From contig JBJHDF010000019.1 in the NCBI GenBank assembly GCA_050486405.1, positions 1 to 64,000 on the forward strand: a stretch of DNA of 64,000 nt. The letters are read 5' to 3'. Below, piece after piece: positions 61,304-64,000 of the stretch. A program made the position numbers and the translations under genes. Below the pieces are notes generated by a model that did no database searches, had not been told where the DNA came from, and worked only from the letters and a program-made list of their open reading frames with translations. Position 1 is the stretch's first letter. Each line of letters starts with the position of its first letter. Origin of the DNA: JBJHDF01 sp050486405 (GTDB lineage: Bacteria > Pseudomonadota > Gammaproteobacteria > Pseudomonadales > Cellvibrionaceae).

Positions 61304-61351
61304 CTTTATAAAAATAATATATCTTATTGTTTTTATTTGTATTTTATAAAG
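61304..61351. repeat. AT-rich island with 10-bp inverted repeat
   Basis: CTTTATAAAA (61304-61313) and TTTTATAAAG (61342-61351) flank a pure AT-rich core in an otherwise GC-rich region, between cpxA and the diguanylate cyclase gene. It may be a promoter/operator zone for the cyclase: TATAAA at 61345-61350 could be a -10, but the -35 is poor. The rest of the 261-bp spacer shows no gene and no clear terminator for cpxA. Confidence 0.45.
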
Positions 61352-61483
61352 TAATTTCTCTTCTGGCACAGATTTCGCTCTTTTCACTCCAGTGGCCTCC
61401 AACGACCGGCGGACGGCAAGGAATTGCCCGCTGCAGGAGTCCCCGGGGAGCCGGGTAAACAACAAGCAACAAGAGCAACCACT

Positions 61484-62413
61484 ATGCAGGAAATGTCCAT
61501 GGCCGGCGGTTCACAGTTTGGCGGTAAAATCAGACCCATCGCCTCTTCCGGGCTGTCGCTGGAAGAGGAGTTGCAGGCGCGGGTGCGCCTGGCCCACGCC
61601 TTGCAAATGAGCCTTGAGCCGGAAGTGCTGCTGGAAGTCTTCTTTCAGCAACTGCAGACCTTTGTGGCCGTGGAGGGTATACAGTATCAGGCCCCGGACA
61701 GCAGCCGCAAAGTCCGGGCCGGCAGGAACGCCAAACACCACTGCGACTATCGACTGAACACGGACAACACTTTTATCGGCGAGATTGTCTTCAGCCGCAA
61801 CCGACGCTTTACCGAAACGGAGCTGGCCAGACTCGAATCCCTGTTGGGTTCACTGATCTATCCGCTGCGCAACGCCCTGACCTACCACCAGGCGGTGCAG
61901 GCGTCACTGGTGGACCCTCTCACCGGCGTGGGCAACCGCGCCGCCCTGGACAGCGCCCTGAACCGCGAACTGCGCCTGGCCCAGCGCCATCAGCACGAGT
62001 TTTCCATGCTGCTGATCGATGTGGATCACTTCAAACAGATCAACGATGAACACGGTCACAGCCGGGGCGATCAGGTGCTGCACGACATAGCCCACACCAT
62101 CCAGGCTGTGTGCCGCGCCTCGGATATGACCTTTCGCTACGGCGGCGAGGAGTTTGTGGTGCTGTTGAGCAAAACCGACGCGACCGGCGCCCGGATCATC
62201 GCTGAACGCATTCGCGCCGAAGTCAACAAGCTGTGTATCGGCTACAGCGGCAAGAGCATACGCCCTACAGTGAGCATCGGCATCAGCGGCCGCCGGAGCA
62301 CGGATAACGATCTGGTGGACAGCCTGTTTGATCGCGCCGACAAGGCGCTCTACCACGCCAAACAGCAGGGAAGGAATTGCATTATGGCGGAGAAAACCGT
62401 CACCAGCTGCTAG
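61484..62413 (+). CDS. Diguanylate cyclase (GGDEF protein)
   Basis: A 309-residue soluble cyclase that makes cyclic di-GMP from two GTP. The N-terminal 135 residues resemble a small GAF-like sensor. The GGDEF domain (about 145-305) has the active loop GGEEF at 220-224 and the metal site in LLIDVDHFKQIND. The inhibitory I-site RxxD (Arg211-Asp214) stands five residues before it, so it is catalytically competent and product-inhibited. ATG 61484 is chosen over an extension from 61424. Its stop overlaps the rluB stop (CTAG). Confidence 0.92.
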   Translation: MQEMSMAGGSQFGGKIRPIASSGLSLEEELQARVRLAHALQMSLEPEVLLEVFFQQLQTFVAVEGIQYQAPDSSRKVRAGRNAKHHCDYRLNTDNTFIGEIVFSRNRRFTETELARLESLLGSLIYPLRNALTYHQAVQASLVDPLTGVGNRAALDSALNRELRLAQRHQHEFSMLLIDVDHFKQINDEHGHSRGDQVLHDIAHTIQAVCRASDMTFRYGGEEFVVLLSKTDATGARIIAERIRAEVNKLCIGYSGKSIRPTVSIGISGRRSTDNDLVDSLFDRADKALYHAKQQGRNCIMAEKTVTSC

Positions 62414-63300
62414 TTTGATTTGCCTTTGCCGGCGCGCAGGCGACGCTCGTGGCGCTGCTGTTTGATACGCTCGGCGGGGCCAGGACCGGCGGGCACGGCT
62501 TGCGCCTCGTGCTCCAGGCCGGCGGTGAGACACAGGTCGGCAATTTCCCTGTCGTTCAACTCCAGCCACTGCCCGACCCGCACATGTGACGGAATAAAAA
62601 TATTGCCGTAGCGCACGCGCTTCAATCGGCTGACTTTTACACCCTGGCTTTCCCACAGGCGCCGCACTTCACGATTGCGGCCTTCCATCACCACACAGTA
62701 GAACCAGCGGTTGCGGCCCTCGCCGGCGCCGTCGACGATATCGGTAAAGCGGGCCACGCCATCGTCCAGCAATACGCCTTCCAACAGCGCCCGTTTCATT
62801 TCGTCGTCGACATTGCCCTGGATGCGCACCAAGTATTCCCGATCGATCACGGAAGACGGGTGCATCAATTTGTTGGCCAGATCACCGTCGTTGGTAAACA
62901 ACAGCAGGCCGCTGGTGTTGAAATCCAGCCGGCCCACGGATATCCAGCGCTCGCCCTTGAGCTTTGGCAGTTTGTCGTAGACGGTGGGCCGCCCTTCGGG
63001 ATCGGAGCGGGAGCAGATTTCGCCTTCGGGCTTGTTGTACAAAATCACCCGGCGTCGAGTGACACTGGCGGTGGGAACGGTAATGCGCCGCCCGTCAAAA
63101 AACACCTTGTCCACTGCGCTGACGCGATCCCCCAGCTTGGCCACCCGGCCATTGACCTTGACCTTGCCCAGTTCGATCTGCCGCTCCATTTCGCGGCGCG
63201 AACCCAACCCTGCCCGGGCCAGCATCTTCTGCAGCTTTTCATCGGCGGTGGCGCTGTCCGCAGCCGGAGGGCGGGATTTCGGAGCCTGTTTTTTTGCCAT
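62410..63300 (-). CDS. rluB: 23S rRNA pseudouridine synthase RluB
   Basis: A 296-residue pseudouridine synthase of the RsuA family that isomerises U2605 (E. coli numbering) of 23S rRNA. The S4 RNA-binding domain (about 22-70) has LQKMLARAGLGSRREME, and the catalytic Asp lies in GRLDFNTSGL near residue 122. The C-terminus is the basic RluB tail. A longer frame upstream runs antisense through scpB with poor composition, so ATG 63300 (MAKKQAPK) is used. It follows scpB by 25 bp, the usual scpAB-rluB order. Confidence 0.93.
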   Translation of the reverse strand: MAKKQAPKSRPPAADSATADEKLQKMLARAGLGSRREMERQIELGKVKVNGRVAKLGDRVSAVDKVFFDGRRITVPTASVTRRRVILYNKPEGEICSRSDPEGRPTVYDKLPKLKGERWISVGRLDFNTSGLLLFTNDGDLANKLMHPSSVIDREYLVRIQGNVDDEMKRALLEGVLLDDGVARFTDIVDGAGEGRNRWFYCVVMEGRNREVRRLWESQGVKVSRLKRVRYGNIFIPSHVRVGQWLELNDREIADLCLTAGLEHEAQAVPAGPGPAERIKQQRHERRLRAGKGKSN

Positions 63301-63325
63301 GGGGTTAACAAATACCGCTTGCGGG

Positions 63326-64000
63326 CTAGTGACTGACGTCGGTTTGGGAGGAATTGCGGCGTTCATCCAGCGACACCACCTGAGCGCCGCCGTCGTCTTC
63401 GGCAGAGTCCGCCTCGCCCTCTGGCTCATCGGCGGCCTGGTCCGAGCTGTCGTCGCCGGATGTGTCCGCTTCGGCGCCAGCATCGTCCAGATCCAGGACA
63501 TTGTTGAATTCGTCCAGATCCCGAATCTCCGCCAGCGAAGGCAGCTCATCCAGGCTTTTCAGGTTGAAATAGTCGAGGAACTGCCGGGTGGTGGCGTAGA
63601 GCGCCGGGCGCCCGGGCACGTCGCGGTGTCCCACCACCTTGACCCATTCCCGCTCGGTGAGAGTGCGGATAATATGGGAGCTGACGGCCACGCCGCGAAT
63701 CTCCTCGATGTCGCCGCGGGTGATGGGCTGGCGGTAGGCGATCAGCGCCAGGGTTTCCAGCATGGCGCGGGAGTAGCGCTGGGGCTTTTCCTCCCAGAGG
63801 CGGTTGACCCAGGGCGCCAATTCCTCGCGCACCTGTAAACGCCAGCCGGAGGCCACTTCGCGCAGTTCAAAACCGCGGCCCGCGCAATCGGCGGCAATGG
63901 CCTGCAGCGCCGCACCTATCTCGTCTTTTTCCGGCGCCGCACCCTCCTCGAACAGCTCCTGCAGGCGGGCAATGGTCAGGGGCTGACCTGCGGCGAGCAG
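63326..64000 (-). CDS. scpB: Segregation and condensation protein ScpB (N-terminus outside window)
   Basis: The minus-strand frame is open from the window edge (LLAAGQPLTIARLQELFEE) through two winged helices (PQRYSRAMLETLALIAYRQP and SHIIRTLTEREWVKVVG). It ends with an acidic tail after residue FNNVLDLDD. ScpB partners ScpA and SMC in chromosome condensation. At least the first few residues are missing. GTG at 63856 is only an internal codon, not the start. The long acidic C-terminal tail is common in gammaproteobacterial ScpB. Confidence 0.92.
   Translation of the reverse strand: MLAAGQPLTIARLQELFEEGAAPEKDEIGAALQAIAADCAGRGFELREVASGWRLQVREELAPWVNRLWEEKPQRYSRAMLETLALIAYRQPITRGDIEEIRGVAVSSHIIRTLTEREWVKVVGHRDVPGRPALYATTRQFLDYFNLKSLDELPSLAEIRDLDEFNNVLDLDDAGAEADTSGDDSSDQAADEPEGEADSAEDDGGAQVVSLDERRNSSQTDVSH

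Noticed and set aside
1..64000. CRISPR arrays, insertion sequences, prophage or tRNA genes
   Set aside because: No regularly spaced identical short repeats, transposase motifs, phage genes or cloverleaf sequences were seen.

Overview
The window is a GC-rich bacterial chromosome segment from a gammaproteobacterium. The pairs cmoA-cmoB, pbpC with an alpha-2-macroglobulin, cpxR-cpxA beside a flavodoxin, a DUF6586 gene beside topA, the MoxR/DUF58/Bat cluster with DUF4381, and a very large NAD-glutamate dehydrogenase fit the marine, polysaccharide-associated Cellvibrionales best. That lineage call is an inference from gene content; there is no rRNA here. I see no phage, insertion sequence, CRISPR array or tRNA. 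Genes are densely packed with many 1-8 bp start/stop overlaps, so operons can be read directly.

Region by region. 1-448: tail of an unknown ORF, then a hairpin-rich non-coding stretch. 449-12935 (all minus): a catabolic block of NAD-glutamate dehydrogenase, GabD-like dehydrogenase, beta-decarboxylating dehydrogenase, GabT-like transaminase, 2-hydroxyacid dehydrogenase, amidase and class I aminotransferase. Together these could turn an amide or omega-amino acid into a TCA-cycle acid while recycling glutamate. 12936-13592: a repeat-filled spacer. 13593-20631 (plus): the MoxR-DUF58-DUF4381-BatA-BatB/TPR-BatD envelope-stress operon. 20642-24311 (minus): a small beta-barrel candidate, DUF6586 and topA. 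24628-28402: two membrane-anchored unknowns, a universal stress protein, a second copy of the dispersed repeat and the ABC-F protein Uup. 28564-32077: Slt lytic transglycosylase, a glutaredoxin-like protein and DUF5610. 32327-33965: a lipoprotein with a C-terminal sorting-like tail plus a polytopic membrane protein.

33952-37315 (minus): a soluble response regulator-TPR protein, a soluble histidine kinase and a membrane double-FHA protein. 37450-39167: CmoA and CmoB (cmo5U34 tRNA modification). 39176-42844: a TauE-type permease, divergent from an OxyR-like regulator that lacks the peroxidatic cysteine and sits 6 bp from a flavin-dependent halogenase. 43164-49115: one 1983-residue exported protein combining a sugar/sorbosone dehydrogenase, five discoidin domains, a di-haem cytochrome region and a C-terminal ThuA domain. 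It is followed by a clear terminator. 49189-58281 (minus): a lipoprotein alpha-2-macroglobulin, PbpC, a short TPR-like ORF and a receiver-domain protein with a transmembrane segment. 58385-61222: flavodoxin and a CpxRA-type system with a candidate autoregulatory site. 61484-62413: a diguanylate cyclase. 62410-64000 (minus): RluB and ScpB, the latter cut by the window end.

The most unusual items are the multi-domain exported oxidoreductase, the cysteine-less OxyR-like gene with the halogenase, the receiver-transmembrane protein, the lipoprotein/polytopic membrane pair, and the nested inverted-repeat family at 13021-13334 and 26325-26458. I ran no searches; all family calls are by reading motifs.
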